A stretch of 64,000 bases of DNA. It comes from Peribolospora baueri (Eukaryota; Basidiomycota; Peribolosporomycetes; Peribolosporales; Peribolosporaceae). The notes under the pieces are model-generated. The model was not told the DNA's origin and did not search any database. It saw only the letters and a program-made list of their open reading frames with translations. Positions 51,101-63,222 of this stretch are shown here, piece by piece. The stretch spans positions 25,403 to 89,402 of the forward strand of contig JAMDHS010000084.1 in assembly GCA_029717555.1 (NCBI GenBank), written 5' to 3'. Within the stretch, counting starts at the first letter, position 1. Each line of letters begins with the position of its first letter. A program made the position numbers and the translations under genes.

Positions 51101-52958
51101 ATGATTGGCCCGACAGTCCCCTCCCATATCCAGAAGCGCAAGGAGGCCCCTGCCGAAGAAGAAGGCGCGGTCGCGGACAAAGTCGCCGCCAATGCGTCTT
51201 CCTCCACAGGGCCGATGCCCGGCCCTCGGATACCTGAGCGTCGCTTAGGAAAGAGGGCGAGGAAGGACGAGCAAGGCAAGGAAGAGGAAGACCGTGCGTC
51301 GAGTGCTTCAGGTGAGAGCGGCCTCCTTTTTGCGAAGCTCTCAAAGCTTGACTTGGTTTGCCGCCTCTCTTATTTTTTCCGCCTTTACCCTGCCCTCCTT
51401 CCGTCTCTGCGTATTGCCTTAACGTCTGGGACAGACTACTCCCGGTCGCCCTCCCCTGTTGCTTCCGATGAAAAGGAAAAGCGCGTTCTCGGACCCTCCA
51501 TGCCTCCCGGATGGTCTGGAAGACGGTCAGATGATGAGGAAGAGAGCATGTCTCAGAGCGACGAGAGCGACGAGGACGTCGGACCCGCTCCTTTGCCAGA
51601 GGGCGTCACGGTCGACGACTCACAGTCCGGGGTTCAAGAATTCCTGGAGAGGGAGAGGAGGAGGACGGAGGCTGAGGTGGTGAGTGACGTTGGCGATCTG
51701 GCGATCTTGGTAACAAGGACCGCGAGGCCTTTTCCCTAATCGTCGATCGATTCGCCTTTACATGCACGTCCATGAATCGTTAGGAAGCGGCAAGGCCAAA
51801 GGTGGTCAAGCGGGAGGAATGGATGATTAAGCCTCCAGAGGCCGTTGACTTGCTGGCTTGTGAGCGATTGCGAACGTATGGAACTCTCGTGACGCTCCTC
51901 CCTGACCTTTGGCCCTCTTTTTTGACTGCACTCGCAGCCATGGATCCAACCAAGCTCCGCGGACGAACCTTCTCAAAGAAAGCGGACGTTGGAAAGAAGG
52001 AGAACTCGCTGTGGACGGAGACGCCTGAGGAGAAGGAGCAGCGCCTGGCCGACGAGGTCAGCGGTAAGAAGCGGAAAGCCCATGAGGAGCCCGTCATGAC
52101 CGAGGAAGAGATGGACAGAGTGCGGCTGTCTGCTCGTCGGGACGCTGAGATGAGGAGACGCATTGAGGAGCACGTGAGTACCATTGAACGGCCTTGAGAT
52201 TTGCTCATTTCGACGTGCGAGTCTCTAACGTAACCACTTTGAATTCCGTTTGTAGGATCCGTCGCGTACAAAGTCACTTCTCCAGATGCACCAGTCCGAC
52301 CGCAGAAAAGACAAGGAAAGGGAACGACGGAAAGAGAAGGAGCGAGAGGAACTGAAAGAAAAGGAGAGGGACCGTGACCGGGAGAAGGAGAAGGAAAAGG
52401 AGCGGGAACGAGCGGATGACCCCCATCGGTCCAAACCGAGGCATTCTTCTTCGTCCAAGCACAAGGACGAGGATCGGCACCATCACAGGGATGACCGGCG
52501 GCATCGACACAGGGACGAAGATCGGCATCGCCATCGAGACGACGACCGACATCATCATCATCATCATCATCATCATGGGGACAAACATCGACATCGGGAT
52601 AAAGAGCGGGAACGAGAAAAGAGGCGAGCGGAGAAGAAAGAGAGGAAGCAGCTGGAGGAGATGGCGATGGATTTGAAGGAAAAGGAGAAGGAGAAGGAAT
52701 GGGGAGGTAAGGTGTCCACGGACGAGCCAAGTGCGGCGCCAGCTTTCTGGGGTGAGTGTCGTTGCGCCGTCCTTGTCTTCTTACGTTCTTCGGGACGGAA
52801 AGTGCTAAGAAAACAGGCATTTTGCGCCTGCAGATCACGAAAAGATGATGTCGGTTGGGAGCCGCCTGATGGACGAGAAAACGCGGCAAAAGCACATCAA
52901 AGATAGCCTTGCTCTCAGCAGTCGCTTCGGCGCCTCTTCGCGTGGCAGGTTTCTGTGA
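51101..52958 (+). CDS. GPALPP-motif (DUF3752) nuclear protein
   Basis: Resembles human GPALPP1, a poorly understood nuclear protein. The start MIGPTVPSHIQKRKE at 51101 and repeated GP-x-P-P motifs (GPMPGPRIPERR, LGPSMPPGW, VGPAPLPEGV) are the family signature. The DUF3752 part reads VVKREEWMIKPPEAVDLLA, then (after an intron) MDPTKLRGRTFSKK, followed by SLWTETPEEKEQRLADE. The central domain is extremely charged: Lys/Glu/Arg repeats, then Asp/Arg/His repeats with nine consecutive His (about 52551-52577). The last exon is DHEKMMSVGSRLMDEKTRQK, ending SSRGRFL, and joins at a gtgagt donor in phase 1. Such a C-terminal DHEKM motif is conserved in GPALPP proteins. Five introns or so. The function is unknown; splicing-related roles are speculation. 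Confidence 0.82.
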
Positions 52959-53355
52959 TTGCTCGCATGCCATTTCGGTCGTCCGCTGAGTTCTCGGCGG
53001 GGCCCGCGAGGGTGGGCGGCTGGGGGTGGGAAGAGGAAAGACCCGAATCGCATGTGACCTCATGTATATGTGCCGCCGAGACGATTCATGTAGCATTGTG
53101 TATGATGAGATGCCGACTCGGATGCGTCGGCGGGAGGCGGCGGAGGAGATCGGTTATCGTCGATCGCGTCGTCGGGCTCGACTGTGAGAGACACCTCCAG
53201 CTCGTTTGTTGATATCCCTGCGCATTCGCAAACAGCTTCGATCTTGTTTCGGTCTGGTTCGGTTATGAGCGCTCGCTGGCGAGGGTCTCGCCACTCTTGC
53301 CGCCTGCTTTCATCTCCTGAAGGGTGAACACAGCATCGCGGAGTATCGACACACC
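52959..53355. promoter_or_regulatory. Intergenic: promoter of next plus-strand gene
   Basis: A 397-bp gap between two plus-strand genes. No coding exon or RNA gene was recognised. A TCGGTCTGGTTCGGTTATG segment precedes the downstream start region near 53250. Confidence 0.4.
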
Positions 53356-55792
53356 ATGACGGATCCCAACAGCAACGACTGGGCCAGCATGGAAGATGCA
53401 GGAGCGTCGGCGGATTCCGGCCAAGGCAACAGCATGCAGGCCGACTCTGGCTCTCGATCTATTACTATCGGTGGGCCTCCGCCGAGGCAAGCTGCCCCCA
53501 TCCCCGTCTTCACCACCCACTCAAACGCCTTTGGCCTCCCCATCTCTTCATCCTCTGCCTCGTCACCCACGCAGGCAGGGCAGCTGGTTGATGGCGGCCA
53601 TACCGTGCTAGATGCATATCCACTATACGCTAGGTGGGCGCCGAGGTATAGGAGGATGAGCGCGCTCGGGAAGGAGATTACGAGGGGCGAGATCGAAGAC
53701 GAGGATGAGGACGAGGATGGCAACGCGGACGGAGAGCCAGGGCCCGAAGCAGGGGGCGGATCAGCGACGCGGACGCGAGGCGGAGGCGACAAAGAGAGCT
53801 TCGGCGCTTCGACATCGGACCTCAAACAGCCCGCATTCACCTTCTTCACCACCTCTTCCGACAAACCTCCTCTCTCCGGGCTCTTTTCGACGACTGGCCG
53901 GGACGGCGGCAGCACCAATCTATGGGGCGGGCGTACGACGTTCTTTCCTTCTTCCTCGTCCAGCGCTGCCTTCGGAGGCTTACGCACGCCGGGGACCACG
54001 CCGGGCACGCGAACGAGCTGCTCGAGTGAATCCCAAAGTGAGCGCAGCTCTCCCGTGCACTGGACTTCTGGGGACAGCGGGGCGAACAGCGCGGGCAATG
54101 CGGTCGCAGACAGCGATATGAACATGATGCACCTCGATACGCCCGGGTCATCGCCACGTTCTCAGGGTCGGGACTTTTCCCAAGGCACCAACGAAGGGGT
54201 CGGGGATGGGGAAGGGTACCGGACGGGGACGCAAAGGTCACGTTCTAACCCTCTGTCTTCCCGGCCGCCATCGACGCCTCCACCGGTGCACCAAAGGAGG
54301 TTTAGGGCATCCTCCGTTCTCGGGTCGTCGACGCACGACGACGGCGGCGGCGGGGAGTTGGACCGACCGGTGGGGCTAGCTCTGGGGAGGAGGACGAGCG
54401 AGGAGAACACCTCCAAGGGGGATGATATGGAGACGGTCAGCAACCCGAGTAGTACACCACGGAGCGTCGGTCCGGTGCGAAGGCCTGTGCGGCGAGGGAA
54501 TCTCTATGTGAGCGAATCCTCTGCGGTGCTATCTGAGGCTCTGAGACGGTCCTCTAGTGGTATGACGCTACTGTCCGTCTTCGGCGCGATCCTGCTGACG
54601 TACTCGCTGCTGTTTCCCCTCCCCACTTGTAGCCGAAAACCAAGGGTTTCTCCCGTGTCATGTCCTCTTTGCAAGACGAATCACGGCCCACGGAGAAAGA
54701 GTACAAGGCGGAAGCGGCGCTACAGCGAATCATCAAGGGTACTGACGCTCCTCGGACGCCGCGTTCTTCGTTCAAGGCACGACAGGGTGCGACCTCCCTG
54801 GATGACGTCGACGACGACGACGACGACGAGGGTGTATTCGACGGATCGCGCAGCGGGGGCCCGGGAGGCACCGGCTCGCGTGCTAGCGCGGCCGCTTCCT
54901 CTGACAGCTCGGACGGAGAGGACAGAGGCGGCCAAGGCCGCGCTCGCAGCCTGGAGACGGATACGCTTTCGTCTTCGTTCACCAGCGCCGGCAGAGGAGG
55001 TTCGGCGATGTTGGAGAGCGACGATGCCGAGAGCGAGGCGGTGGCCGGGCACGACGAGCAGCGACGGACTTGGCTTGGGTTCAGGGACCGTAACAACTCT
55101 CCGTTTGGAGGATACCTCGCTTCCAGCGGCATGCCTCGAAACTCTCCAGGTAGCGACCGAGGAGCTGGCGTATTCTCCACCATCTCCAAGTCGAACGCGA
55201 ACTGGATGGAGGTCGAGAACGGTCCGATCTCGAGCAGTGGCTCCGGGAGGGAGAGCGTGCCGCCGAGCCCGAGCTTGTGGCAGGCCGCCGTGGGACGAAG
55301 CAATAAGAGGAAGCGTGAGTGTCAATGCATCGACCGGGCCTCTGGTACTGGCACGGACGTGGCGAAATGCTCATGCCGGATGCGACTCTTTTGTCTTCCC
55401 CGTGTTTAGTTGCCGATGACCGCTTCGAGGAGTATTCAACCGCCTTTAAGCGACGAGCCGTCTCACCGGTGACATTTATGACGTCGCCTGCCCAGCTCTC
55501 ATCCCCAAGCAGTCGACCGCCGGCGAACAAGGGTAGCGCTGGCGTAGGGTCGAGCACGACAACCATCTCGACCGGCGTCTCGCCGTCGCCCACCAATTCC
55601 TGTTTTCCTACGATGCTCGGCCCTCCAAGCCTTCCGCCAACGCCGGGCCTCTCCGGCGGCAGCGGTCCCGGTTTCGGCAGCGGCGCGTTGGGCCTCAATC
55701 TCAACTGTGCTATTGGCATCGGCCGCGAGAAGGAGGAGGGGGAGGAGGTGGGCGACGCGGACGATGGACTGGGCAGGATGTCCCTTTCATGA
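53356..55792 (+). CDS. Disordered protein with short conserved-looking core
   Basis: Three exons. Exon 1 (53356 to about 54509) starts MTDPNSNDWASMEDAGASAD, is Ser/Gly/Pro/Thr-rich and ends PVRRPVRRGNLY. Exon 2 (about 54634-55314) begins PKTKGFSRVMSSLQDESRPT and EKEYKAEAALQRIIKG, the only stretch that looks structured. Ser/Asp/Gly-rich sequence follows, ending SNKRKR. Exon 3 (about 55409-55792) starts ADDRFEEYSTAFKRRAVSPV and ends GLGRMSLS. Both junctions keep frame (tat before gtgagc with a tag acceptor; aagc before gtgagt with a tag acceptor). An R-R-G-N-L-x-P-K-T-K-x-x-x-R-V core, an acidic middle and a KRRAVSP motif recur in fungal proteins of unknown role that I cannot name with confidence. 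Nuclear localisation is plausible from the basic clusters. Confidence 0.72.
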
Positions 55793-56151
55793 ACGTAATA
55801 TCTGTCCCACTGCATCGTGCCAAGTTTTCACGTCTTGTCTTTCGGGCCTCGAGGAATGGAGACGGTGGAGTGCAACACCGCGCTGACGGCTTCAGCCACG
55901 AACACATCCAAACGTTCCTCTTAGCCCGTAGCCATTAGGACTCTACACGATGTGCCCTGCACGTCTCCCGAGCAAAAAAAAAAGGAATGCGCTCGCTCGG
56001 TTCCCGCTCGAACGAAAGGATGTCCAGCCACGATTCCAAGAATGATAAAGATATTGGCCCAAAATCCACCAGCTTCCGTTGCGATCTCAAAGGCGATTCC
56101 AGCGTCACGACGAGTGCAAAGCAAAGCAGATACAGAAGGTCCCTTCGGAGT
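55793..56151. other. Convergent intergenic region
   Basis: The 3' flanks of the preceding plus-strand gene and of the ABCC transporter (-). It contains a short A-run (about 55974-55984) and no recognisable gene. Confidence 0.5.
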
Positions 56152-59100
56152 TTAACGTCTCTTCTCGACTTCGACGCCGTCCGCCACCTTCTTGAGCAGT
56201 TCGTACTCTCCCGAACGTCGACAGAGTTCCGCTGTGCCATCGACCGGGCCCCAAACGAAGAAAACGGTCAGCAAGGCGAGCAAGCTCGACGATGGATGGA
56301 GGGAGGGCGAAAAAGGCAAACGCACAGAAGACGGAGTCGTCTCTCCTCAACAGATTTGCCGGCGTGTCGTATTCCACGAGGGTTCCTTTGTCCAAGACGA
56401 GAATACGGTCGTAGCTGCTCACACGTTCAAACGAGGGCGGACGCAGGGGTGAGTGAGCGAGACGGCAACCTTTGGCTGGGGTAGAACGGGATGCGATCCA
56501 CTCACTCGCTGAAACAGCCAAAAAGGACGAGGAAAGAGAACGAGGGGGGCGGAGACATCCAGCGCGACCCAGAGAGTAAAATCAATCTGGTCAAAGAAGT
56601 GCTCGTCAGAGGCAAGGTTGAAAAAGCGGTGGCTCACATGACTGTTCTCAATCGGTGAGCGATGGTCAAGATGGTCGCTTGTGGCGCCATCTCTTGTCGA
56701 ATGGTTTTCTGAATCTGCTCGTCGGACCTGCAAGACAAGGAGGCGGAAGGCGAAGGAGCACGTAAGAATCGCCAGGAAGAAGACTTGACTGATCCAAGGT
56801 CTCACGAACGCCTCCGTCACTCACGCATGATCGAGGTTGGCCGTCGACTCGTCCAAGATCAAGATGCGTGAGTCGCGCAATTTCAGGAGGCCACGGGCGA
56901 GCGCGAGGAGCTGCTTTTGGCCGGTGGAAAAGTTCTTTCCGTTCTGCTCCACGTCTTGCTCCAAGCTTGTGATGATGGTCCTCTCCGATCCATTCTCTTC
57001 CTCCTCCTCCTCCTCCTCTTCCTCCCCGCCGGTCTGTCCTTCGATGATAGAAGGGGTCCTACTGGCCGCCCGAGAAGCGGACCGACTGGCGGCGCGGCTG
57101 GCGGCGCGGCTGGCGGCCCGACTGGCGGCTGGCGTGGCCATGCCGACCTTGATGAGCGCGTCCCAAAGTTCCGAGTCCTCGTGGGCGCCGAAGGGATCGA
57201 GGTTGGACCTCACGGTGCCCTTGAACAGGTCCGGGTGTTGAGGGATGAGCGTGAGGCGGGAGCGAAGGGCGGAGAGATGGAGATTGCCAATGTCGATGCC
57301 GTCGATCACGATCCGTCCCTCTTCGGCCTCGAGGAAGCGGAAGAAGGCGAGGGTGAGCGTGGACTTTCCGCTGCCGGTGCGACCGACGATGCCGATCTTC
57401 TCCATCGGCTTCACCTCGAAGCTGATCTTTTTCAACGCCTGAGAGAACTGAGGCGCGTACCGAACCGAGAGGCCCTCCACAGAGATACCGCTGCTGGACG
57501 AAGGCCAATAGGCCGGCGGCAGGTCGCCGCCCTGCTTCTCGGACTCAACCTCGAGGTATTCGGCACTGAACGGCAGGACAAGGTCAGTGTCAGCGTCGGG
57601 TCTTACCGTTCCATGCGCAGTGGCTCAGGCCTGCTCACATTCTCTCGACGCTGTTCATGTTCAGCTCGACCTGAGAAACAGAAAGCGAGGAAAGACATGA
57701 GAAATCGACGATGGCAAGCTTGGACGCGTTGGCTAGATGACAAAGAGGATGGATGAGGCTCACCTGGGAGTACAGCCGGACGACCCAGAGGACATGTTCG
57801 GTGAAAGAGATGCTGTACGACAAGGAGAAGCCGGCGAGAGCAGGATCGACGTCGGTCTTGAGGAGGAGGAACATGGCGGCGAAAAACGAGACGAGAGCAC
57901 CGGCGATGTCCACTGCGAGACGGGAAGGTGACAAAAAAAAAAAAAAAAAAAAAAAAAAAGGTCAGGCGAGCGCCGCACGCGGACGGAGGAAGGCACGAAC
58001 TCGTTGCCATCGCCTCGTCGCCCTCATCACCCTCGCCACCAGGTCGCTCACCCCGAATTGAAAGCCAGCGGTTCTCAAGCCACATGAAAAGGAACGGTCG
58101 ACTGCCGGAATGGAACGAGAAGGAGCGCGTCAGTGAGCGAGCGAGCGAGCGAACGAACGCACGCGAGCCGTCGTCGTCCCTGTCGTCGTCGTCCCCGTCG
58201 AAAAGGATCCTTGGCGGGACGACGACTCACTTGGCAACATCGATGAGCCTCAGCGCCTTCCTCGTGAAGCGGGCCGCGTCTCCGTAAGCGCGAACAGAGA
58301 CGACGCCGCCGAGGACTTCGCCGACGAGGGTGTAGATGGGCGAGCGGGCGACCGACTCGATGCGCTTGAGGTCACGGGAGGATGAAATGTAAAGGGAGCC
58401 GATGATCCAATAGATGGCGATGATCAGGACAGCGGCGAAGATGAAGAGCGGGGTGGCGTAGATGACGACTAGAAGAACGGCCAGGCTGCTGAGAGCAGAG
58501 TCGATGAGGAACAGGACCGACGGCGCGAGGTCCTGGTCGATCGTCTCCGTGTCCTTTGTCAGGCGGTTCATGATTCTACGAGGGAGGGACGTGGTGGTCA
58601 TGCCGACATACGTGAGCGGTCATCCATCCACGTCTGCGAGGCAGTCATCCATCGAGGAAGGACCGACGGCCGGCCGGCCACCCACCTTCCGACGGGCGTC
58701 TTGTCGAACCAAGTCGGCTTGGCAGACAGGATGGCTCGAATCAATTGGTCGTAGAGCCTCTGCGAAGCGCGCAAGGAGCCATAATATTGCGTCCCGTCCT
58801 GAAAAATCGGAAAGGAAAGCCAGCGAACGCAACGCAACGTGATCAACCTCGCCCTTGCCTAACTGAGCGACCACAGGCAGGCAGGCAGCTCACTCACCCT
58901 CACAAAGATGAGAGCGACGAAGAAGACGCCGATGGCGAGATAGACGGACAAATACCACACCGTCTGGTCCTGGTCCTGGTCCTCGGTCTGCGCCCGCACG
59001 CCTCCTCCACCACCACCGTCGCTCTGCACAAAGACGGCCATGACGAAGCGGGAAAGGCGGAACTGAACAGAAGTCTGGACGTCGTCGTACGAAGCCGCCC

Positions 59101-62100
59101 ACTTGCGCAGCCAAGCGCTCTCCCCGATATCGGCGGCGCGGGAGATGAGGAAGAGAAAGATGAGGAGGAGCCAGTAGACGGCGCAGAGGGCGACGGTGGG
59201 GTAGACGGCGTTGAAGTAGAGCGCGTACGCCTTGGAGGCGACCGCACCCTGGGCGTACTCCTCCTCCTCGACGAGCTTTGCCTTTTGTTTCTTCTTCTGC
59301 GCTTCTTCCTCCTCGTTCGCCGGCCCGTCCAGCTGCTCGACCGTCGGCGGCGGCGGCGCGGGCTCCTCCGCCCCCGGACGGAAGGTGCCACCGCCTGAGA
59401 AGGGCACGGCGTCGGCGTCGGTGTCGGCCGGAGGCGGAGGCGCATCATTGACGATGGGTTGCTTGCTCGGGTGGCGGGCCGTGTCGTCGGCGAGCACCTC
59501 ATCGGCGAACAAGCCGCGAGCCTTTATCTCCTCCGGCGTCCCCGCAGCGACCACTCTGCCTTCGTCCATGGCGACCACAAAGGCGGCACCGGGCAGGCAC
59601 AAGCCGACGGCGTGAGTGACGAGGATGATCGTCCTGCCTTTCGCCAGCGGGCCCTTGAGGAAGTTTTCGTACAAGAATTGTGCGGTGTGGGCGTCGACGG
59701 CGCTGAGGGCGTCGTCTATGAGCAAGTGGCGAGCGCTGCTGTACAGGGCGCGGGCGAGGGCGATGCGGGCGCGCTGCCCGCCGGAGCAGGCTGTGCCCTT
59801 CTCTCCAACCTCGGTCTCGTCGCCGTTCTCGAACACCTTGAGGTCCGGCTCGAGGGCGCAGGCGTGGAGGACGGCTTTGTAGCGGTCCTCGTTCCACGGC
59901 GAGCCAAAGACAATGTTTTCCTTGACGGTCGTGCCGAGGAGCCAAGCGGACTGTGAACAGTAAGCCACCGTCTCCTTGAGGCCCGTCTTAGGATCCGCGG
60001 GTTCGAGCTGGCGCGACACGACGCAGGGCATAAAGGTGCGTCCGCGGAGCTGACGGATCTCGCCGAGGAGACCCATGAGGAGCGAAGTCTTGCCGCTGCC
60101 GACTGGTCCGGCGACGATGCTCAACTGGCCGACGGGGAACGAGAGGTTGAGGTCACGGAGCATGAACGTCTCTCCGTCGTCGACGTCCGCGTCGGCGTCG
60201 TCGGCGTAGCAGAACGTGGCGTCGCGGAAGCCGATGACCGGCTGACCGGGGTCAAGATCTGAATCGTCCATTTGACGCTGCAGCTGAGTGTACTTTTCTG
60301 TCTCAGGTTCGCGAAGGAACTTGTCAATTCGGTTGACGGAGACGAGCTACGGGCGGAACGGGGAGTTCAGTCAAGTCAGTCCGGGCGACTGCATACGACC
60401 GGCAGATCGACGGAGGGAAGGGAACGTACGGCGCTCAACGTCGAGACGATCTCTTCCGTGAAGGTATCGAGCGGCGAGCGAATGGTCTGGAAGAGAGCGA
60501 GGGCCGTGAAAGCGACCTCAGCGGGCAAAGGGCGATGGAAGACCTTGGTGTGAAAGGCGAACGTGACGACGGTAGCGACGACCGGTGTTCCGAACAGAGT
60601 GATGCCGTTGAGCTGGCGAGGCGATGCGAGGCGATTCGATTCCACGAGACCATGATCGCGTGAGTTATGCTCGCAGACGACGCATCCGCCTCCGTTAAGA
60701 GGGAGAAACGAAAGGGGTAAAAAAAGTAGCTCACCAACCACAACATAAAGCGGCGACGAAGAATATCAAGCTCCTTGCGTCGAGTCTCGTTCATGCGCTT
60801 ATAAAAGCTCTCCTCCCACGAGAAGAACTGCACGGCGACGAGACGAGACGAGGAAGGGAAGGTAGGATGAGAAAGACAGACAGACTGACAAACTGACACA
60901 ACGACGTCTCACCTTGACGGTCTTGATCGCGTTCAACACCTCAGTAGCGACGGCCAACCTCTGGTCAGTTGCGGCGAGGAGGTCGTCCTGGATGTGCACA
61001 AACTTGCGAGCGTTGATCATCTGCACGGGCAAGCTGAGCAGTAAGATGACCAAGCCGGCGATGGCGGACCAGCCGAGGAGGCCGGTGAGGAAGATGATGC
61101 AAAGGGAGATGGTCAAGGGACAGGAGGGGAAGAGGAAGTGTAGGTCTGTTCGAGCGAGATGCGATGGAAAACGGGGAGATGGAGATGAGAGGTCCGCCCC
61201 GTCCAAAGAGCTTTCCGGCGGCGTCCACACTCACACGCCGCGACTTCACTGGCTTCGAACGTGTCCACCGCTGTGAGGTTGACGACTCGGCCGTCCGTTG
61301 CTCTGCCGTCCTCGCCCTCGTCCTCGCCTTCGCCTTTGCCCGCGGCGGCCTTCTTGCCGCTGACGGAGTCGTCGTCGCCGTTGGGATCGGGCGTCTGAGC
61401 GCGGGAGGATTTGCGCTTGTTCGATCCGACGTCCTTCCTCCTGAGCGCCTTGGTGACGATCTCAGTGATGAGGATGGCCCTGAGGCGGATGCAGATGCGC
61501 CTTCCTATCCAGAGCGCCTGCGAGGCGGAAACGGAACGAAAACAGACGCCAAGGAACATGCCGGCGACGTAGAGCAGAGCCATGTGCAGCGGGGGAGCGT
61601 CTTCGCTGGACCGGCTGCGTTGGGCGATGTATTGGAGGATGAGACGGAGGAAGAAGGGAGAAGAGAGGATGAAGACTGAGCGCGGGGCGGACAGAAAAGC
61701 ATGGGTCAGCTGATGAGGAACCTGGCCTGGCGGCGCGCATGGACGAGTTCGAAATACCTCGTCCTCTTCGGCTCCCCGTCCCCCTCCGCCGCTACTCACT
61801 GGCATCACAGGCGGACCAAACGAACTGGGCGACGAGGTCCCACTGGAAATGCCTGAGGAGCCGGATGCTGAGTTTGTCGTCGCTCGGTTCCAGCGCCTCC
61901 ACCTCGTCCTCCAAGGTATCCGGCTCCGTGTCGGCACCAACACCGTCCGTCTTCGAAGAACGCTGATGACGTCTCCTCCTCTTGCTGCTTTGGGATCGGA
62001 AAGCGGCGAGGACGGCGGCGGCGCGGTCGTCGACCCTGAGATCGGGCACGGTCTCGAAGGAGAACGGGGTGCGATAGCGTAAGAGCACCTCGGGCGTCAC

Positions 62101-63222
62101 GAAGCCGAACAAGGCGCGAGACCACATGCTCGCCGGCTCTTCGGGCGTGGGCGGAAAGACGACCTTGGAGACGGGCTGGACGGTCACGTCGACCTCTGCG
62201 GACGGCTCCACAGCGACGGGCTCGGTTTCGCCAGGAGGGGGAGTGGGAAGGGCGCTGGTGCCGGGCGTCGGCTTGGTGGGAGCATCGTCGGGGAAGACGA
62301 CGTTCTCGTGGAGCGCGCGCAGGTGCCTGGGGAGGCGGGTGGAGAAGGGAAAGAAGTAGGTAGGGACGACGATGACGGTGGCGAAGACGGCTTGGACGGC
62401 GGCGAGGGTGAGGACGGCCTGAGGGGCGGAGGAGCGGTTGAGGACGGCGGTGCGGAGGTTGGAGAGGGCGATGAGCCAGTAGAGAGTGAAGATGGGCGCC
62501 TTGTGCCGGAAGAGGGAGTGGGAGGTGGTGAGGGTGTACGCGCAGAGGAGGGAGGTGTACAGCTGGGGGGGGTGGACGTCGAGGGAAGAAGGGTCGGAGG
62601 TCAGCGGGCGAAAGGGAGGTGAAGCGAGGGCGCGGGCGCTCACCCAAAGCATTGCCCAGGCGAACGCTGATAGGGAACTCTGGTAGCCCATGGCCCATGC
62701 AGCGAAGTGGGTTGCGGCGAGTCCGATGCTGGCGAGGACCTCTATGGCGCGCTTGGCGACGTAATACCGCCTAACCCTCCTCTGGACGTCGCCGGCCTCT
62801 CTGAGCGGGGTGGCGACGGTCTCCTGGATGATGACCGCATTCTCGGCCTTGAAGACGGCGAGTGCGGCGCGGGAGGTGGTGGAGAGAATTGGGGCGACGG
62901 GAACGGAGGGGCGCACGCGGACTTGGGTCGTGTCGGCGGGGGGCAGAACGACGCGGTCTAGCTTGGAGGGGCGGGAGGGGAAAAGAGAAGGGGCGAAGGT
63001 GACAAGGAGGACGAGGAGGGAAGCGGCGAGGAGGAGGAGGGGAAGGGCGGTGTTCAAGATGCTGGCGAGGAGAAGGGCGAGCGTTTGCGGTCAATCGCAC
63101 CGTCGAACGCGCACCCCGCCTTGCAAGGTAAGCAGGGCAATCAGCAGCGACTCTCACCTCGTGCGGAAGCAGTCCCCCCAATCCTCGTCGTCCCATACGA
63201 TCGCGCAGGATGAAGCGGTCAT
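56152..63222 (-). CDS. ABCC-type full-length ABC transporter (Ybt1/bile-acid transporter-like)
   Basis: A multidrug-resistance-associated transporter, probably vacuolar. It starts at 63222 with MTASSCAIVWDDEDWGDC. An extra N-terminal TMD0 follows (about 63060-62310). TMD1 (about 62120-60780) includes ALFGFVTPEVLLRYRTP and a long basic/acidic insert. NBD1 (about 60271-59470) has GPVGSGKTSLLMGLLGEIR, Q-loop YCSQSAWLLGTTV, signature CSGGQRARIALARAL (Cys for the usual Leu) and Walker B LLIDDALSAVDA, where Asp replaces the catalytic Glu as is usual in ABCC NBD1. TMD2 spans about 59250-57630. NBD2 has GIVGRTGSGKSTL, signature FSTGQKQLLALARGL and Walker B ILILDESTANLDHA. NBD2 carries a Ala-Ser-Arg repeat plus Glu-run insert. 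The C-terminus is AELCRRSGEYELLKKVADG ending EVEKRR at 56152. Many introns. The form of NBD2 suggests the Ybt1-like branch; the substrate is unknown. Confidence 0.9.
57000..57130. repeat. Ala-Ser-Arg repeat and Glu run within ABCC NBD2
   Basis: On the coding strand, a GCCGCCAGCCG-type 12-bp repeat encodes four-residue units of the AASR type (six or so, one reading SASR), followed within 20 residues by a run of ten Glu (about 57000-57030). It is in frame and sits between the helical subdomain and the FSTGQ signature. Confidence 0.85.
57933..57959. repeat. 27-bp homopolymer A run in an ABCC intron
   Basis: A run of 27 A on the plus strand. On the transcribed (minus) strand it is a T-run a few tens of bases upstream of an intron acceptor (CGCAG before GGACATCGCC), where it could act as a very long polypyrimidine tract. 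Confidence 0.9.

Noticed and set aside
53310-54125. 271-codon minus-strand open frame
   Set aside because: It is antisense to exon 1 of the disordered plus-strand gene and has no own splice logic or motif.
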